Numbered from the stretch's first letter, positions 1 through 10,732 are shown. The stretch: 64,000 nucleotides of DNA from Sporosarcina ureae (GCF_002109325.1 NZ_CP015348.1:1068501-1132500); one strand, 5' to 3'. Numbers and translations are program-made. The notes: generated by a model not told the origin, from the letters alone.

Positions 1-80
1 GCTTTTGGGGTTTTGTGTTGGGAGTATGGGCGGTGAATGTTGCTGGGGTGGGGGGGCTGGAGGGAAGTAGCGGGCGATAG

Positions 81-290
81 GCTATGAGCGGATACGGCGT
101 GGCTTAGAGCACTCAACTCATTTCTATGAGCGGATAAAACCCGGCTTAGAGCACTCAACCCATTTCTATGAGCGGATAAAACACAGCATAGAGCACTCAA
201 CCCATTTCTAAGAGCGGGTAAAACGCCGCTTAGAGCACTCACCCCATGTCTATGAGCGGATAAAACACAGCATAGAGCGCTTAACGAGAT
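81..290. repeat. 42-bp tandem array with GAGC every 21 bp
   Basis: About five 42-bp units follow one another. Each has a TATGAGCGGATA half and a TTAGAGCACTCA half. The tetranucleotide GAGC falls at 86, 107, 128, 149, 170, 191, 212, 233, 254, 275 and 296, exactly 21 bp apart each time, so the real period is 21 bp, close to two helical turns. No gene is seen here. Bases 1-80 are G-rich and show no further structure I can name. Confidence 0.9.
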
Positions 291-733
291 TCATTGAGCG
301 ACAGCAAGCGTCTCCCACTCGAGGATCAAAGATAGATGGCGCGGCGCATAGTTTGCGTGAATACTCAGTGTCACACCGCGAGCTTAGAGCGGTCACGTGC
401 TTTAATAGAGCGGATCACGTGTCACTATGAGCGAATACAAGACGCAATAGAGCAGATCACTTCATGGATAGAGCGCTCGCGTGGATGCATAGAGCGATTA
501 TCGAGATTCATTGAGCGACAGCAAGCGTCTCCCACTCGAGGATCAAAGATAGATGGCGTGGCGCATAGTTTGCGTCAATACTCAGTGTCACACCGCGAGC
601 TTAGAGCGGTCGCATGGCTTAATAGAGCGGATCACGTGTCGCTATGAGCGAATACAAGACGCAATAGAGCAGATCACTTCATGGATAGAGCGCTCGCGCG
701 GATGCATAGAGCGCATAAACGGATTCATTGAGC
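286..733. repeat. 217-bp tandem duplication of a GAGC-phased segment
   Basis: Copy one is 286-502, copy two is 503-719, and a short third start (ending about 733) follows. The copies differ at only a handful of bases. Within each copy GAGC again recurs at exact 21-bp steps (387 to 513 and 604 to 730). One open frame through it encodes a 7-residue pattern of IER, LER or YER, but this follows automatically from a 21-bp period. I regard the block as non-coding repeat DNA. Confidence 0.9.
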
Positions 734-798
734 CCCCTTCTCTTTCTCGCCCTCCCCCCTTTGAAGTAACCTCCACCCCCCACCTACTAAATAAACAA

Positions 799-842
799 AA
801 AAACACCTGCACCGCCATAAAAATGGCCATGCAGGTGTTTAC
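799..842 (-). terminator. Rho-independent terminator of the DUF4097 gene
   Basis: The arms AAACACCTGC (801-810) and GCAGGTGTTT (831-840) form a 10-bp stem. Read on the minus strand the stem is followed by a T-rich tract, just after the stop codon at 851. Confidence 0.85.
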
Positions 843-850
843 TTATTCTA

Positions 851-1942
851 TCAACCCATATCAACAGAGTTATAGCGAACCATAACAGTGCCTGTCTTAG
901 ACTCGCCCGTAACATGTAGCGGCTCTTTCGTCTCGTCTACCCCACTCTTGCTGAAACGAATAGTGCGATGCAAGAACTGCTCTTGCTCCTCTACACGCGA
1001 TACATCCTTTAACTGCAAGTCGAGCTTACCCATGTTGGAAGTAATCTCTCCTTTAACACCTAAAGTAGATGGGAAGTAAATTTCCACTGTACCGCTAATC
1101 GACTTCGCTTCCATTCTCTTGGCTTCAGTAGAAGAAGTCGTCAACGTCACATTGCCATTTAGAGATTTCGCATCTATATCTGTGATAGCGCCATCTACAT
1201 AAACACGGCCGTTCAATGTTTCAGCTTCTAGTTTTTCACCAGTTACTTTCAACATACGAATCATACCGTTTGCCGTTTCGAGCTCGGCTTCATGGAATGT
1301 AGTATCAGCGCACTCGATTTTCCCATTCGCTGTTTTAATTCGTAGATCTTTGAAGTCCACACCTTCAGCAGAACATCCGCCATTCAACAAACGTACAGAA
1401 AGTTTACGATACGGTGTTGTAGCCGGTACGTATAAATGGACATTCACTTGCAACATCTTCAAATCGCTACCGATACGTAGTTTGTCGCCGTCTTTTACAA
1501 ACAATAATTTTTCAAGGAACTGGCTTAGGGCGCCTGCTTCTGAATCATTATTGAAATGCTTCACGGAAAACTTCGCCATGATCTCATCATTGTCTGAAGG
1601 ATGAATTTCCACATTACCATGATCGATATGGATGATGATTTCTTCGATGTCTTCTGCAGATTTACTTTCTGTATGTGTGAAGGAAACCGACTTGCTGAAT
1701 GGTGCTTCGAAATCGAATTCTTTCACACGGTGTACAGCCGTATCCATAAATTGCATGAAGCGGTCACCTGCTGTGACGAATTCTTTGCGGATATCTTCGA
1801 AGAAAGCATCAGCTGATGAACTTTCTTCTGCTGTTCCTTGTTCAGTTTCTTTACCCATGGCTTCCAGTAATCTCAATGCTTCATCAGCCGTGATTTTACC
1901 ATCTTCTAGCAACGTAAGTATTCGTATGCGTTCATTTTGCAT
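851..1942 (-). CDS. DUF4097 family protein (YvlB-like)
   Basis: Function is unknown. The 363-residue product begins with a short helical SHOCT-like segment (about residues 5-28, rich in LLEDGKITADEAL-type heptads). It is followed by a long repetitive beta-rich DUF4097 region (about 85-350) in which short 'NG' turns recur (LNGG, ANGK, ANGM, LNGR, LNGN), as expected of a beta-helix or adhesin-like fold. No signal peptide or membrane span is seen, so a cytoplasmic location is likely. The start at 1942 is preferred over the longer frame at 1969 because GAGGAGG lies 6-7 bases upstream of its ATG. In B. subtilis yvlB also lies next to uvrA. A link with cell-envelope stress is only suggested by such neighbours elsewhere. 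Confidence 0.85.
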   Translation of the reverse strand: MQNERIRILTLLEDGKITADEALRLLEAMGKETEQGTAEESSSADAFFEDIRKEFVTAGDRFMQFMDTAVHRVKEFDFEAPFSKSVSFTHTESKSAEDIEEIIIHIDHGNVEIHPSDNDEIMAKFSVKHFNNDSEAGALSQFLEKLLFVKDGDKLRIGSDLKMLQVNVHLYVPATTPYRKLSVRLLNGGCSAEGVDFKDLRIKTANGKIECADTTFHEAELETANGMIRMLKVTGEKLEAETLNGRVYVDGAITDIDAKSLNGNVTLTTSSTEAKRMEAKSISGTVEIYFPSTLGVKGEITSNMGKLDLQLKDVSRVEEQEQFLHRTIRFSKSGVDETKEPLHVTGESKTGTVMVRYNSVDMG

Positions 1943-2022
1943 TTCTGGATTCCTCCTCGTTTTGAACAATCTTTTCAGTACCTATCTATTTATACGGTTC
2001 TGCGGAGTAAAAGTTTCATTTT

Positions 2023-4890
2023 CTATTTTTTTACTACTTGTTTAATTTGTTCCTTCATTCGATTTCGATCTCTATCTAAGATCGTCTTCAAATATTTCCC
2101 TGTGTAAGACTCTTTCACATCAGCTATTTCTTCCGGTGTTCCCGTCGCAACAATTTCTCCACCTTTGTCTCCGCCTTCCGGACCGATATCGATTATATAA
2201 TCAACCGTCTTAATGACATCCAGATTATGCTCAATGACGAGAACCGTATTCCCTCCGTCAACTAGACGTTGAAGAACTTCAAGTAGTTTGGCTATGTCAT
2301 GTACATGCAAGCCCGTTGTCGGCTCATCTAGAATATAGAATGATTTGCCCATGGAACGTTTATGGAGTTCGGAAGCGAGTTTTACACGTTGGGCTTCCCC
2401 ACCTGATAATGTCGTTGCCGGTTGGCCTAATTGTACATAGCCTAGCCCCACATCAACAATCGTTTGTAATTTACGATTGATTTTCGGAATGTTTTCGAAA
2501 AATACTACCGCATATTCCACTGTCATCGCTAGTACGTCTGCAATATTCTTACCTTTATAATTCACTTCAAGTGTTTCGCGGTTATAACGTTTGCCGTGAC
2601 ACACTTCGCACGGTACATACACATCAGGAAGGAAATGCATTTCGATCTTGATGATTCCGTCTCCACGACACGCTTCACATCGTCCACCTTTGACGTTGAA
2701 ACTAAAGCGACCTTTTTTATAGCCGCGTACTTTGGCTTCATTCGTCATCGCAAACACATCACGAATATCGTCAAAGACTCCTGTATAAGTAGCCGGATTT
2801 GAACGTGGTGTACGTCCAATTGGTGATTGATCAATATCAATGATCTTCTCTAAATGTTCCACACCACTGATACTATCGAACTTTCCAGGCTTCTGTTTGG
2901 ATCGATTTAATTTTTGAGCCAACGTCTTATGCAAAATATCATTGACCAATGTACTCTTACCTGAACCTGAGACGCCAGTGACCGCGATAAATTGACCGAG
3001 CGGGAACTCTGCATCAATATGCTTCAAGTTATTTTCTGCAGCCCCTTTAACGATAATACTGCGTTCATCACGTGATCTACGTTCAATCGGAAGCGGAATA
3101 AATTTCTTTCCACTTAAATATTGACCCGTCAACGACTTCTTGTTTTTCATCACTTTCGCAGGTGTACCCGCAGCGATTACTTCTCCGCCTGCGACTCCAG
3201 CGCCAGGACCAATATCAATTAAATAGTCTGCAGCCATCATCGTATCTTCGTCATGTTCTACAACGATTAGCGTATTCCCAATATCGCGCATACTTTGCAA
3301 CGTGCCGATTAATCGATCATTATCTCGCTGATGTAGGCCGATGGAAGGTTCGTCAAGTATATAAAGAACGCCTGTTAACCGGGATCCGATTTGTGTAGCC
3401 AAACGAATTCGCTGTGCTTCTCCACCAGATAATGTACCCGCTGAACGAGATAAATTCAGATAATCGAGTCCGACGTTCACTAAGAAGCCTAGACGCTCCT
3501 GGATTTCTTTCAGAATCATGTCGGCAATCTGTGTATCTTTTTCGGAAAGTGTTAATTGGTCAAAGAACTTCGTCGTTTCAACAATTGAACGTTCCGTGAT
3601 CTTCCCAATATGCTGACCATCCACTAACACCGAAAGTGATTCCGGTTTTAAGCGGTATCCCGTACAAGTCGGACAGGATTTTTCCGTCATATACTTGCCC
3701 ATTTGCTCACGTATATAGTCTGATGATGTCTCATGATAACGACGTTCTACGTTGCGCAATACACCTTCAAAATAGATGTCGCTGTCGCGTGTATTTCCGA
3801 ATTCATTCGTATAGCGGAAACGTATTTTTTCCTTTTTGGATCCCAACATAAGCTTTTCAATATCCGAGTCGGCTAGCTCACCAACAGGTACATCCATTGG
3901 AATTTTATAATGCTTGGCAATCGTCTTGAGCAGCTCTGGATAATACTGAGAACTCGTTGGCTCCCATGGTGCAATGGCGTGTTCTTTTAACGTCAACTCA
4001 CTATTAGGAATAACTAAATCAGGGTCGACTTCAAGCTTCATGCCAAGCCCATCACATTCAGGACATGCACCGAACGGACTGTTGAATGAAAACATACGCG
4101 GTTCTAGTTCACCGATAGAAAACCCGCAAATAGGACATGCGTGATGTTCACTAAAGAACAATTCTTCTTCACCGATTACATCGACAAGAACATTGCCGTC
4201 AGCTAGGCGTAATGCAGATTCCAATGAATCACTAAGTCGTGTTTCGACGCCTTCTTTCATGACAATTCGGTCAATGACGATTTCAATCGTATGTTTTTTA
4301 TTTTTATCCAAGTCTATATTATCATCAAGATCAATCGTTTCGCCGTTAACGCGGACACGTACATAACCTTGTTTCTTTATATCTTCGAATAGTTTAGCGT
4401 GCGTTCCTTTACGTTCTGAAATAATAGGCGCCAAAATTTGAATTCTAGTACGCTCAGGCAACTCGATTACGCGATCCACCATCTGCTGAATCGTCTGCGT
4501 AGAGATTTCAATGCCATGATATGGACAATGCGGTTTCCCAACCCTTGCGTATAACAACCGCAAGTAGTCATAGATTTCCGTAACGGTTCCTACAGTCGAA
4601 CGCGGATTTTTGCTCGTTGTCTTTTGGTCTATGGAAATTGCCGGTGACAATCCTTCAATAGAATCCACATCCGGCTTGTCCATTTGTCCAAGGAACTGAC
4701 GAGCATATGCGGATAATGATTCTACATAGCGGCGCTGTCCTTCCGCGTAGATTGTATCGAAAGCCAGTGAAGACTTTCCTGAACCTGATAGGCCCGTGAG
4801 CACGACCAATTTATCACGCGGAATCTTCACCGTTATATCTTTTAGGTTATTCGCTCGCGCTCCTTGTATTATAAGTTCTTTATTTTTCAT
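2023..4890 (-). CDS. uvrA: Excinuclease ABC subunit A (UvrA)
   Basis: UvrA is the damage-recognition ATPase of nucleotide excision repair. It dimerises, binds distorted DNA and loads UvrB. The 955-residue protein has the family length and order: Walker [10 protein letters not shown] at residues 33-41, a first zinc module with CPIC...CPEC (about 253-283), ABC signature LSGGEAQRI (about 490), a second Walker [10 protein letters not shown] (about 640), a second zinc finger CEAC...CEVC (about 740-765) and a second LSGGEAQRV. The start at 4890 has AAAGGTAG upstream. It lies 7 bp downstream of uvrB, so the two form a uvrBA operon under the LexA box at 6953. The Lys-rich C-terminus is ordinary. Confidence 0.98.
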   Translation of the reverse strand: MKNKELIIQGARANNLKDITVKIPRDKLVVLTGLSGSGKSSLAFDTIYAEGQRRYVESLSAYARQFLGQMDKPDVDSIEGLSPAISIDQKTTSKNPRSTVGTVTEIYDYLRLLYARVGKPHCPYHGIEISTQTIQQMVDRVIELPERTRIQILAPIISERKGTHAKLFEDIKKQGYVRVRVNGETIDLDDNIDLDKNKKHTIEIVIDRIVMKEGVETRLSDSLESALRLADGNVLVDVIGEEELFFSEHHACPICGFSIGELEPRMFSFNSPFGACPECDGLGMKLEVDPDLVIPNSELTLKEHAIAPWEPTSSQYYPELLKTIAKHYKIPMDVPVGELADSDIEKLMLGSKKEKIRFRYTNEFGNTRDSDIYFEGVLRNVERRYHETSSDYIREQMGKYMTEKSCPTCTGYRLKPESLSVLVDGQHIGKITERSIVETTKFFDQLTLSEKDTQIADMILKEIQERLGFLVNVGLDYLNLSRSAGTLSGGEAQRIRLATQIGSRLTGVLYILDEPSIGLHQRDNDRLIGTLQSMRDIGNTLIVVEHDEDTMMAADYLIDIGPGAGVAGGEVIAAGTPAKVMKNKKSLTGQYLSGKKFIPLPIERRSRDERSIIVKGAAENNLKHIDAEFPLGQFIAVTGVSGSGKSTLVNDILHKTLAQKLNRSKQKPGKFDSISGVEHLEKIIDIDQSPIGRTPRSNPATYTGVFDDIRDVFAMTNEAKVRGYKKGRFSFNVKGGRCEACRGDGIIKIEMHFLPDVYVPCEVCHGKRYNRETLEVNYKGKNIADVLAMTVEYAVVFFENIPKINRKLQTIVDVGLGYVQLGQPATTLSGGEAQRVKLASELHKRSMGKSFYILDEPTTGLHVHDIAKLLEVLQRLVDGGNTVLVIEHNLDVIKTVDYIIDIGPEGGDKGGEIVATGTPEEIADVKESYTGKYLKTILDRDRNRMKEQIKQVVKK

Positions 4891-4897
4891 GCGGACT

Positions 4898-6880
4898 CTA
4901 CCTTTCTGCTTTCAGTTCTATTACCGTGTCGCGTAGCTCTGCAGCTCTTTCGAAGTCCAAAGCTTTCGCTGCCTCTTTCATTTCTTTTTCCAATTTGATT
5001 AGCAGTAAGCCTTTCTCGTCTTTCGAAAGTCTCTTGCCGTTCGTTACCTTCTGCAAATAAGATTCCGTTTCTTCAGCTACTTGAGTCGCACGGATCAATT
5101 CGCGGATTGGTTTGACGATAGTTGTCGGTGTGACTCCGTGTTCTATATTATATGCCTTTTGAATTTCACGACGACGCTCTGTTTCATCAATGGCTTTCTT
5201 CATTGAATCTGTCATTTTATCCGCGTACATAATAACGCGTCCTTCAGAGTTACGCGCAGCTCGACCGATCGTCTGAATCAATGCACGTTCAGAACGCAAG
5301 AATCCTTCTTTGTCTGCATCCAAAATCGTGACCAATGAAACTTCCGGAATATCGATACCTTCACGTAATAAGTTGATGCCGATGAGTACATCGTACGTTC
5401 CGACACGCAGTTCACGAATAATTTCTGTCCGTTCGAGCGTCTTGACGTCAGAATGTAGATATTGAACTTTAATCCCGATGTCCTTTAGGTAATCCGTCAA
5501 GTCTTCTGACATTTTTTTGGTCAGTGTCGTAATCAATACTCGTTCATTTCGCTCGATTCGAAGGTTGATTTCATCCAGTAAATCATCAATCTGTCCTTCA
5601 ATCGGTCGGACTTCAATGATAGGATCAAGTAATCCTGTTGGACGAATAATCTGTTCAATCATTTTATCTGTATGCTCTATTTCATATGGTCCTGGGGTTG
5701 CAGAAATATACATCGCTTGTTTAACATGTTTTTCAAATTCCTCAAACATTAATGGGCGGTTATCCAAAGCAGATGGTAAACGGAAACCGTGTTCCACCAA
5801 AACTTTTTTACGCGCTTGGTCTCCGTTGTACATACCGCGAATTTGCGGCAAGGAGACGTGGCTTTCATCTACGACGATCAAGAAGTCGTCAGGGAAATAA
5901 TCCAGAAGTGTATAAGGGGTTGCGCCTGCTTCACGCAATGTTAAATGTCTAGAATAGTTTTCAATACCCGAACAGAAGCCCATCTCGCGCATCATTTCCA
6001 AATCATAGCGCGTCCGTTGCTCTAGGCGCTGCGCTTCCAATAACTTATCGTTATCACGTAAATATTTAAGCTGTTCTTCCAACTCGATTTCAATATTTTC
6101 AATCGCTTTTAATAACTTCTCTTCGCGCGTGACGAAGTGAGATCCTGGGAAAATAGCGACATGATCACGATCGCCAATGACTTCACCTGTTAAGGCATCC
6201 ACTTCACGGATCCTTTCGATTTCATCACCAAAGAATTCAAGACGTATACAACGCTCATCGCGTGCTACCGGGAAGACCTCGACTACATCCCCTCTGACAC
6301 GGAATGTACCACGTGTGAAATTGATATCATTGCGTTCGTACTGGATGTCCACTAGTGTGCGCAACAATTGATTACGCGGTATTTCCATCCCTTTACGTAA
6401 TGAAAAGACCATGTCATTATATTCTTCCGGGGAACCGAGACCGTAAATACACGATACGGATGCAACAATAAGTACGTCATTTCGTTCGAATAAAGCACTA
6501 GTCGCTGAGTGACGAAGTTTATCGATTTCATCATTGATTGATGAATCCTTCTCAATGAATGTATCTGTCTGCGGAACATATGCTTCCGGTTGATAAAAGT
6601 CATAGAAGCTGACAAAGTATTCTACTGCATTATCTGGGAAAAACTCTTTGAACTCGCTATATAATTGGCCAGCCAACGTTTTATTGTGGGCAATGACCAG
6701 TGTAGGTTTATTAATTTCTGTCAGTACATTGGAAACCGTAAATGTTTTACCTGTTCCTGTTGCACCGAGCAATGTTTGATGTTTCTTACCTTCTTTTATG
6801 CCATTAACAAGGCTAGCGATCGCTTTTGGCTGATCTCCTTGCGGCGTATATGGTGCCTGCAATTGAAATGTTTCGTTCAA
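4898..6880 (-). CDS. uvrB: Excinuclease ABC subunit B (UvrB)
   Basis: UvrB is the DNA-damage verifying helicase-like subunit that receives the lesion from UvrA and then binds UvrC. The 660-residue protein shows Walker A GATGTGKT (39-46), the Tyr-rich beta-hairpin region ([11 protein letters not shown], about 90-105), the DESH Walker B box, helicase motif VI (QTIGRAARN) and a C-terminal UVR domain (about 625-660) that contacts UvrC. The start is a TTG at 6880 with GAGGAG 9 bases upstream. An in-frame ATG is not available nearby. It is first in the uvrBA operon and sits behind a consensus-like SOS operator, so DNA damage should induce it. Confidence 0.98.
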   Translation of the reverse strand: MNETFQLQAPYTPQGDQPKAIASLVNGIKEGKKHQTLLGATGTGKTFTVSNVLTEINKPTLVIAHNKTLAGQLYSEFKEFFPDNAVEYFVSFYDFYQPEAYVPQTDTFIEKDSSINDEIDKLRHSATSALFERNDVLIVASVSCIYGLGSPEEYNDMVFSLRKGMEIPRNQLLRTLVDIQYERNDINFTRGTFRVRGDVVEVFPVARDERCIRLEFFGDEIERIREVDALTGEVIGDRDHVAIFPGSHFVTREEKLLKAIENIEIELEEQLKYLRDNDKLLEAQRLEQRTRYDLEMMREMGFCSGIENYSRHLTLREAGATPYTLLDYFPDDFLIVVDESHVSLPQIRGMYNGDQARKKVLVEHGFRLPSALDNRPLMFEEFEKHVKQAMYISATPGPYEIEHTDKMIEQIIRPTGLLDPIIEVRPIEGQIDDLLDEINLRIERNERVLITTLTKKMSEDLTDYLKDIGIKVQYLHSDVKTLERTEIIRELRVGTYDVLIGINLLREGIDIPEVSLVTILDADKEGFLRSERALIQTIGRAARNSEGRVIMYADKMTDSMKKAIDETERRREIQKAYNIEHGVTPTTIVKPIRELIRATQVAEETESYLQKVTNGKRLSKDEKGLLLIKLEKEMKEAAKALDFERAAELRDTVIELKAER

Positions 6881-6952
6881 ATGGTTCCACTCCTCTTCTT
6901 AAACACCTGTCCTTCTATTTTACCACACCTCGTGTTTTTTCTAAAGAAATAA

Positions 6953-6966
6953 CGAACGTACGTTTT
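6953..6966 (-). promoter_or_regulatory. LexA (DinR) SOS box upstream of uvrBA
   Basis: CGAACGTACGTTTT matches 13 of 14 positions of the Bacillus DinR consensus CGAAC-RNRY-GTTYC. It lies 73-86 bases upstream of the uvrB start, in a promoter-like position. A possible -10 element on the minus strand (TACAAT) is near 6990. I could not identify a convincing -35. Confidence 0.85.
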
Positions 6967-7041
6967 AAGCTAACTCTCTATGTACTTTATTGTACCCTTG
7001 TACTTTGTGAAAGAAACTTACAGCTATGACATTCTCTACAA

Positions 7042-7076
7042 TAAAAAACACTGCCAGGATTTCGCCCTAGCAGTGC
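7042..7076 (-). terminator. Terminator of the IDEAL-domain gene
   Basis: The stem CACTGCCAGG/CCTAGCAGTG (7049-7075) has one mismatch. On the minus strand it is followed by TTTTTTATT. Confidence 0.8.
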
Positions 7077-7087
7077 CTATGAATACA

Positions 7088-7345
7088 TTATTTTGTTTTA
7101 AGTTCATATCCTTGTTCTTGTGAAATATCGAGTAATTGTTGTGTATACAGGTCGAATGCGTCTTTGTCATTTTGATCTAGCGCTTCATCAATCAAGGTCA
7201 TGATTCGCGCTTGCGTTTGTTCCCAATGAATGTGTTGTAGAAACAGATCCCAATAGATTTCATTCAGCAGCTTTTCCGCTTGGAGAGAAGTACTGTTGTT
7301 ACCTACCGCTTTCAAAAATTCAGCATATGAGTTGTTATTATTCAT
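7088..7345 (-). CDS. IDEAL-domain small protein
   Basis: An 85-residue, mostly helical soluble protein. Residues about 48-70 read LIDEALDQNDKDAFDLYTQQL, which fits the short IDEAL motif found in several Bacillales proteins (for example ComK-inhibitory ComB-type and YpiB/YqeI-type relatives). The motif is usually a protein-interaction module and the partner here is unknown. The ATG at 7345 is chosen over a GTG at 7354 because AGGGGTG would then sit at a proper distance. It is a single gene with its own terminator, located upstream of uvrBA and downstream of ecsB. Confidence 0.75.
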   Translation of the reverse strand: MNNNNSYAEFLKAVGNNSTSLQAEKLLNEIYWDLFLQHIHWEQTQARIMTLIDEALDQNDKDAFDLYTQQLLDISQEQGYELKTK

Positions 7346-7551
7346 CTCTCTCACCCCTGATACCTTTTAGTAATTATATATGCAGTAGAATATGAATTGC
7401 AACCTTTAATCTTACTATTCGAACTTTTGAATTACTTTCGCATAAATAGAAGAAAATTGACTAGGTACATATATTCAGATAATTCTGTTACAAAATGAAT
7501 AATTACTTGAAAACTATTTCTTACTAACACCATTTCCTTTTACGCCTATCA

Positions 7552-8763
7552 TCATATCTCTCTCACTTGTTCTTTCGTTAATCGAATCGTCGCTTCTCCG
7601 ACAATCAATGCAACCACCGCAATCAAGACGGGTGTAACACTTAAGCCATATAACGGCAAGGCCGCCAATAATAGAATAATCGCTTGTAGCCAAATCAATT
7701 TTCTTACTAACGAACGAACCGCTTTGATTTGCGATTTTTCCTGCATTTCAGGAAACAGCTGATCCATCGTGAATTCGACTCCGCCTTCGAGTGCCAAAAT
7801 CAACTGAACGGCAGTCGCAAAGGCTAACGCTCCTACAAATATGAATGACACAATTGGCAATGGTATTAAAAACGCGCCCAATGCAGATAATGCCGTCAAT
7901 CTTACCCACAACCAAAATGTATCATCTGTACGAATGAATGTCCGGACCACTAAATAACTCTGCACATCTCTACGCTTAAACGTGGAACGTTTCATTGCAA
8001 ATTTCAACCAGCTACGCTTACTCACCGATCCAACCAAATGTGGTACTTCCGTAAAATAATTCGCGAATCGATAAAAACGCATCATACGATTTTGTTCCAA
8101 TTCAATAAACTGCTCATAGGGGAACGGATAGTGTGCAGCTTTTTTATCCCAATACTTCGCATAGAGCATGGCGATCAAAATTCCAATGAAGATTGCCACT
8201 GGGCTCCATGTCAGTGCGAATTGAATCGTTAAAAATGTTAGAACTAGTCGAACAACACGATCGGGCCATACGAAATCATGATTGGCGATCCGAACGCTAT
8301 ATTCAGTCGCTACAAACAGTCCTTTAAAAGCGATGATCAGTAACATGACTAAAATATAATCCGTTCCAGTTCCCACTTCTGTCGCCTTTAATAAAGGCAA
8401 CGCGACGACCATGGCGATTAGCGGCAATGGTAGTTGGGAAAATGTCGACCAAGTTTTCGAACGTTTCATATAGTTCGGCAATTGATTTTCCAATGGCAAG
8501 AAAAATACAATGTCTGCCGGCTTAAGCAAAGTAGTCGGCGCCGCCTTCATTAATAATAGTGCAATGACAACGGATATGATAAAGGCAGACGGGAATGTAA
8601 CCGGTACTCCCTTCAACCATTCACTGTACGCATAGCCCCCTGCCCCAATTGCGAACATGAAGACGATGGCCAAATGTCCTGTGAATACATAGCGCATATA
8701 TTTCTGTAATTCATTGACATAATGGAAGAACCGCTGTCCCCAAATCTCATGCATGTTGTTCAT
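7552..8763 (-). CDS. ecsB: ABC transporter permease EcsB
   Basis: EcsB is the membrane subunit of the Ecs ABC exporter. In Bacillus this exporter affects protein secretion, competence and regulated intramembrane proteolysis. The 403-residue protein is strongly hydrophobic, with about eight or nine membrane segments (first about residues 28-48, then 55-75, 105-165 in clusters, 175-200, and 290-390), and charged linkers between, as in the family (about 400 residues). Its start overlaps the end of ecsA by 17 bp, indicating translational coupling. The third gene of the B. subtilis operon, ecsC, is not present next to it. Confidence 0.93.
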   Translation of the reverse strand: MNNMHEIWGQRFFHYVNELQKYMRYVFTGHLAIVFMFAIGAGGYAYSEWLKGVPVTFPSAFIISVVIALLLMKAAPTTLLKPADIVFFLPLENQLPNYMKRSKTWSTFSQLPLPLIAMVVALPLLKATEVGTGTDYILVMLLIIAFKGLFVATEYSVRIANHDFVWPDRVVRLVLTFLTIQFALTWSPVAIFIGILIAMLYAKYWDKKAAHYPFPYEQFIELEQNRMMRFYRFANYFTEVPHLVGSVSKRSWLKFAMKRSTFKRRDVQSYLVVRTFIRTDDTFWLWVRLTALSALGAFLIPLPIVSFIFVGALAFATAVQLILALEGGVEFTMDQLFPEMQEKSQIKAVRSLVRKLIWLQAIILLLAALPLYGLSVTPVLIAVVALIVGEATIRLTKEQVREI

Positions 8764-9493
8764 GATCGGTTTCCTCAGTCATAGCAATATATAAATCATC
8801 CAGTGTGGCATCCGGTCGTCCGAACGCCTTGCGCAAGTCGTCCATCGTACCATTCGCACGCACCCGTCCTTCGTGCAACAGGATAATACGATCACAATAC
8901 TTTTCAGCCGTAGCGAGCACATGTGTCGACATCAAAATAGAAGCGCCGGCATTTTTTCTCTCGATGATTTGATCAAGCAATGCACGAATCGCCAACGGAT
9001 CCAACCCAACAAATGGCTCATCGATAATATATAATTTCGGTTCTACAAGGAAAGCACACATGATCATGACTTTCTGTCGCATACCTTTGGAGAAGTGCGC
9101 TGGAAACCATTTCAAGCGCTTTTCCATACGGAACTCTTTTAACAGTTGTTCGGTACGGATTTCAAATTGCTGCTTGTCCAGACCGTATGCCATGGCAGTC
9201 AGTTCCAAATGTTCTTGTAATGTAAGTTCTTCGTATAACACGGGCGTCTCTGGAATATAACTGAATGATTGGCGGTAATGTTCTTTGTCACTAAATGTAG
9301 CACCATCAATTTTAATTATTCCTTCGAGCGGGTTCATAACACCTATAATATGTTTAATTGTTGTACTTTTACCTGCGCCATTTAGGCCGATCAACCCGAC
9401 CAATTCACCTTCTTCTATCTGAAATGAAAGGTCATGTAAAACCGGCTTGCGCGTATAACCACCTGTTACATGTTCTAGTTCTAGGATTGCCAT
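8747..9493 (-). CDS. ecsA: ABC transporter ATP-binding protein EcsA
   Basis: ATPase subunit of the Ecs exporter, 248 residues. It has Walker A GLNGAGKST (about 36-44), a signature region with SKGMRQK (about 134), Walker B YIIDEPFVGLD (about 154-164) and the H-loop STHV (about 194). AGGGGG lies upstream of the ATG at 9493. It is first in the ecsAB pair. The divergent hit gene starts about 120 bp away, the same divergent ecs/hit arrangement as in B. subtilis, which supports the assignment. Confidence 0.95.
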   Translation of the reverse strand: MAILELEHVTGGYTRKPVLHDLSFQIEEGELVGLIGLNGAGKSTTIKHIIGVMNPLEGIIKIDGATFSDKEHYRQSFSYIPETPVLYEELTLQEHLELTAMAYGLDKQQFEIRTEQLLKEFRMEKRLKWFPAHFSKGMRQKVMIMCAFLVEPKLYIIDEPFVGLDPLAIRALLDQIIERKNAGASILMSTHVLATAEKYCDRIILLHEGRVRANGTMDDLRKAFGRPDATLDDLYIAMTEETDHEQHA

Positions 9494-9614
9494 TGTATTT
9501 CCCCCTATCTTCTTTTATTATTTTAGCAAAGAAATTGTAAAATTGCTTTATCCGCCTTCGTTAACTATCTGAAAATATGCTACAATACATCCAAACATGA
9601 AAGGAAGTGTAGAA

Positions 9615-10040
9615 ATGACTTCATGTATTTTCTGCAAGATTGTAGAAGGAACGATTCCAGGAGAAAAAGTATACGAAGATGAACATGTCATCGCCTTTAT
9701 GGATATTATGCCGGTTACAAAAGGCCACGTACTTCTAATTCCGAAAACTCACCGTGAGAATTTGTATGAATTAACTGAAGAAGAAGCAGGAAATCTATTT
9801 AAAGTAGCACCAAAAATTGCCAATGCTTTAAAAGAAGAATTTCAGCCATGCGGCATGAACCTTTTGCAAAACAACGGTTCCTTCGCAGGACAGTCGGTTT
9901 ATCATTTCCATATGCACTTAATTCCTCGTTATGATAAATCAGATGGTCTAAACGTAGAATTCCATACAAAAGTGGAGCAGTTCCCTATGGACGTTGTCTC
10001 TGAACTAGCGTCAAGCATTTCAAAGCGCCTGCAACAATAA
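9615..10040 (+). CDS. hit: HIT family nucleotide-binding hydrolase
   Basis: Histidine-triad protein of 141 residues, probably an AMP-lysine or nucleoside phosphoramidate hydrolase. The triad HFHMH is at residues 97-101, and the N-terminal CxxC (C4, C7) is the usual zinc site of HinT-like members. The ATG at 9615 is preferred to that at 9597 since AAAGGAAG lies 7 bases before it. A -10-like TACAAT is at about 9580. Homologues in B. subtilis are also divergent from ecsA. Confidence 0.95.
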   Translation: MTSCIFCKIVEGTIPGEKVYEDEHVIAFMDIMPVTKGHVLLIPKTHRENLYELTEEEAGNLFKVAPKIANALKEEFQPCGMNLLQNNGSFAGQSVYHFHMHLIPRYDKSDGLNVEFHTKVEQFPMDVVSELASSISKRLQQ

Positions 10041-10227
10041 CACACCGAGTAAGTAGAAAAGAAGTACATTGTATTTCTTTCTACTTCATTTGATAAAAAC
10101 CTGCACTCGCTTCTACCTTTTAGGTCGAAAAGCTTTTGATTGTATAATATTTCATTAATTTTCTTGCTCATATACGTAGTAACATGCTTTAATAAAATAA
10201 TAACTATACAAAAGGAGTGTCGTCTAC

Positions 10228-10584
10228 ATGAAAGCGTCCACATTCTTTATTGGTCTGGCAGCTGGTGCTGTAACCTCTGCTGTAACGGTTCTATATTCTA
10301 CTCCAAAAGCAGGTAGCGAACTACGAGACAGCGTCAAAACTGCATCATTGGAACTGAAGGATAAGTTGAAAGATGTCAAAGGTCAAGTAGCAGATTTAAA
10401 AGATTCTGTAACGGATTTATCTAAAGAAGCAAAGGAGCTTGTACCAGAGACTGTCGAAGAAATGAAAGTTTCCGTAGCAGACTGGAAGCGCTCGACTGAG
10501 CACAATAAGAAGCGATTAGAGAAAGAAATTTCTGCCATTCAAAATGCATTGGATGATCTAGAGAAATCCATCGGAACTCGTTAA
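10228..10584 (+). CDS. yhaH: YtxH/YhaH family protein
   Basis: A 118-residue protein with one N-terminal hydrophobic segment (about residues 4-24). A lysine- and glutamate-rich amphipathic helical body follows, probably coiled coil, containing KDKLKDVKGQVADLKDSV-type heptads. This is the layout of the YtxH domain, loosely called 'gas vesicle protein' although no gas vesicle role is known. It is likely anchored in the membrane with the helix in the cytoplasm. AAGGAGTG lies upstream of the ATG. Position between hit and hpr matches yhaH of B. subtilis. Confidence 0.85.
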   Translation: MKASTFFIGLAAGAVTSAVTVLYSTPKAGSELRDSVKTASLELKDKLKDVKGQVADLKDSVTDLSKEAKELVPETVEEMKVSVADWKRSTEHNKKRLEKEISAIQNALDDLEKSIGTR

Positions 10585-10633
10585 TCTATTTCTCTTTCGG
10601 CGTCCATCCAGTACTTGCTGGTCAGCGTGTGCA

Positions 10634-10677
10634 TACCCACATGATACAAGCTATTAAACAGCTGTATTACATGGGTA
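10634..10677. repeat. Imperfect inverted repeat between yhaH and hpr
   Basis: TACCCACATG-ATACA-AGCT and GCTGTATTACATGGGTA can pair with a few mismatches. There is no clear T-tract, so it may be a weak terminator of yhaH or an operator for hpr. Confidence 0.4.
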
Positions 10678-10732
10678 TATACACCTAGGTATAATTATTT
10701 TATTATTCCGTCTTTTTTATTTGTTGCTTTTT

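Noticed and set aside
81..733. CRISPR array
   Set aside because: The constant part is only a few bases, the spacers are not unique 30-40 bp sequences, and no cas gene is in the window.
336..885. Open frames rich in IER/LER heptads across the GAGC repeats
   Set aside because: A 21-bp period forces a 7-residue protein period in any open frame. No Shine-Dalgarno is present, the second frame runs through a terminator, and spacing not codon content appears to be what is conserved.
5517..5900. Long plus-strand frame opposite uvrB
   Set aside because: It is antisense to a clearly conserved uvrB region and has no family resemblance or ribosome site.
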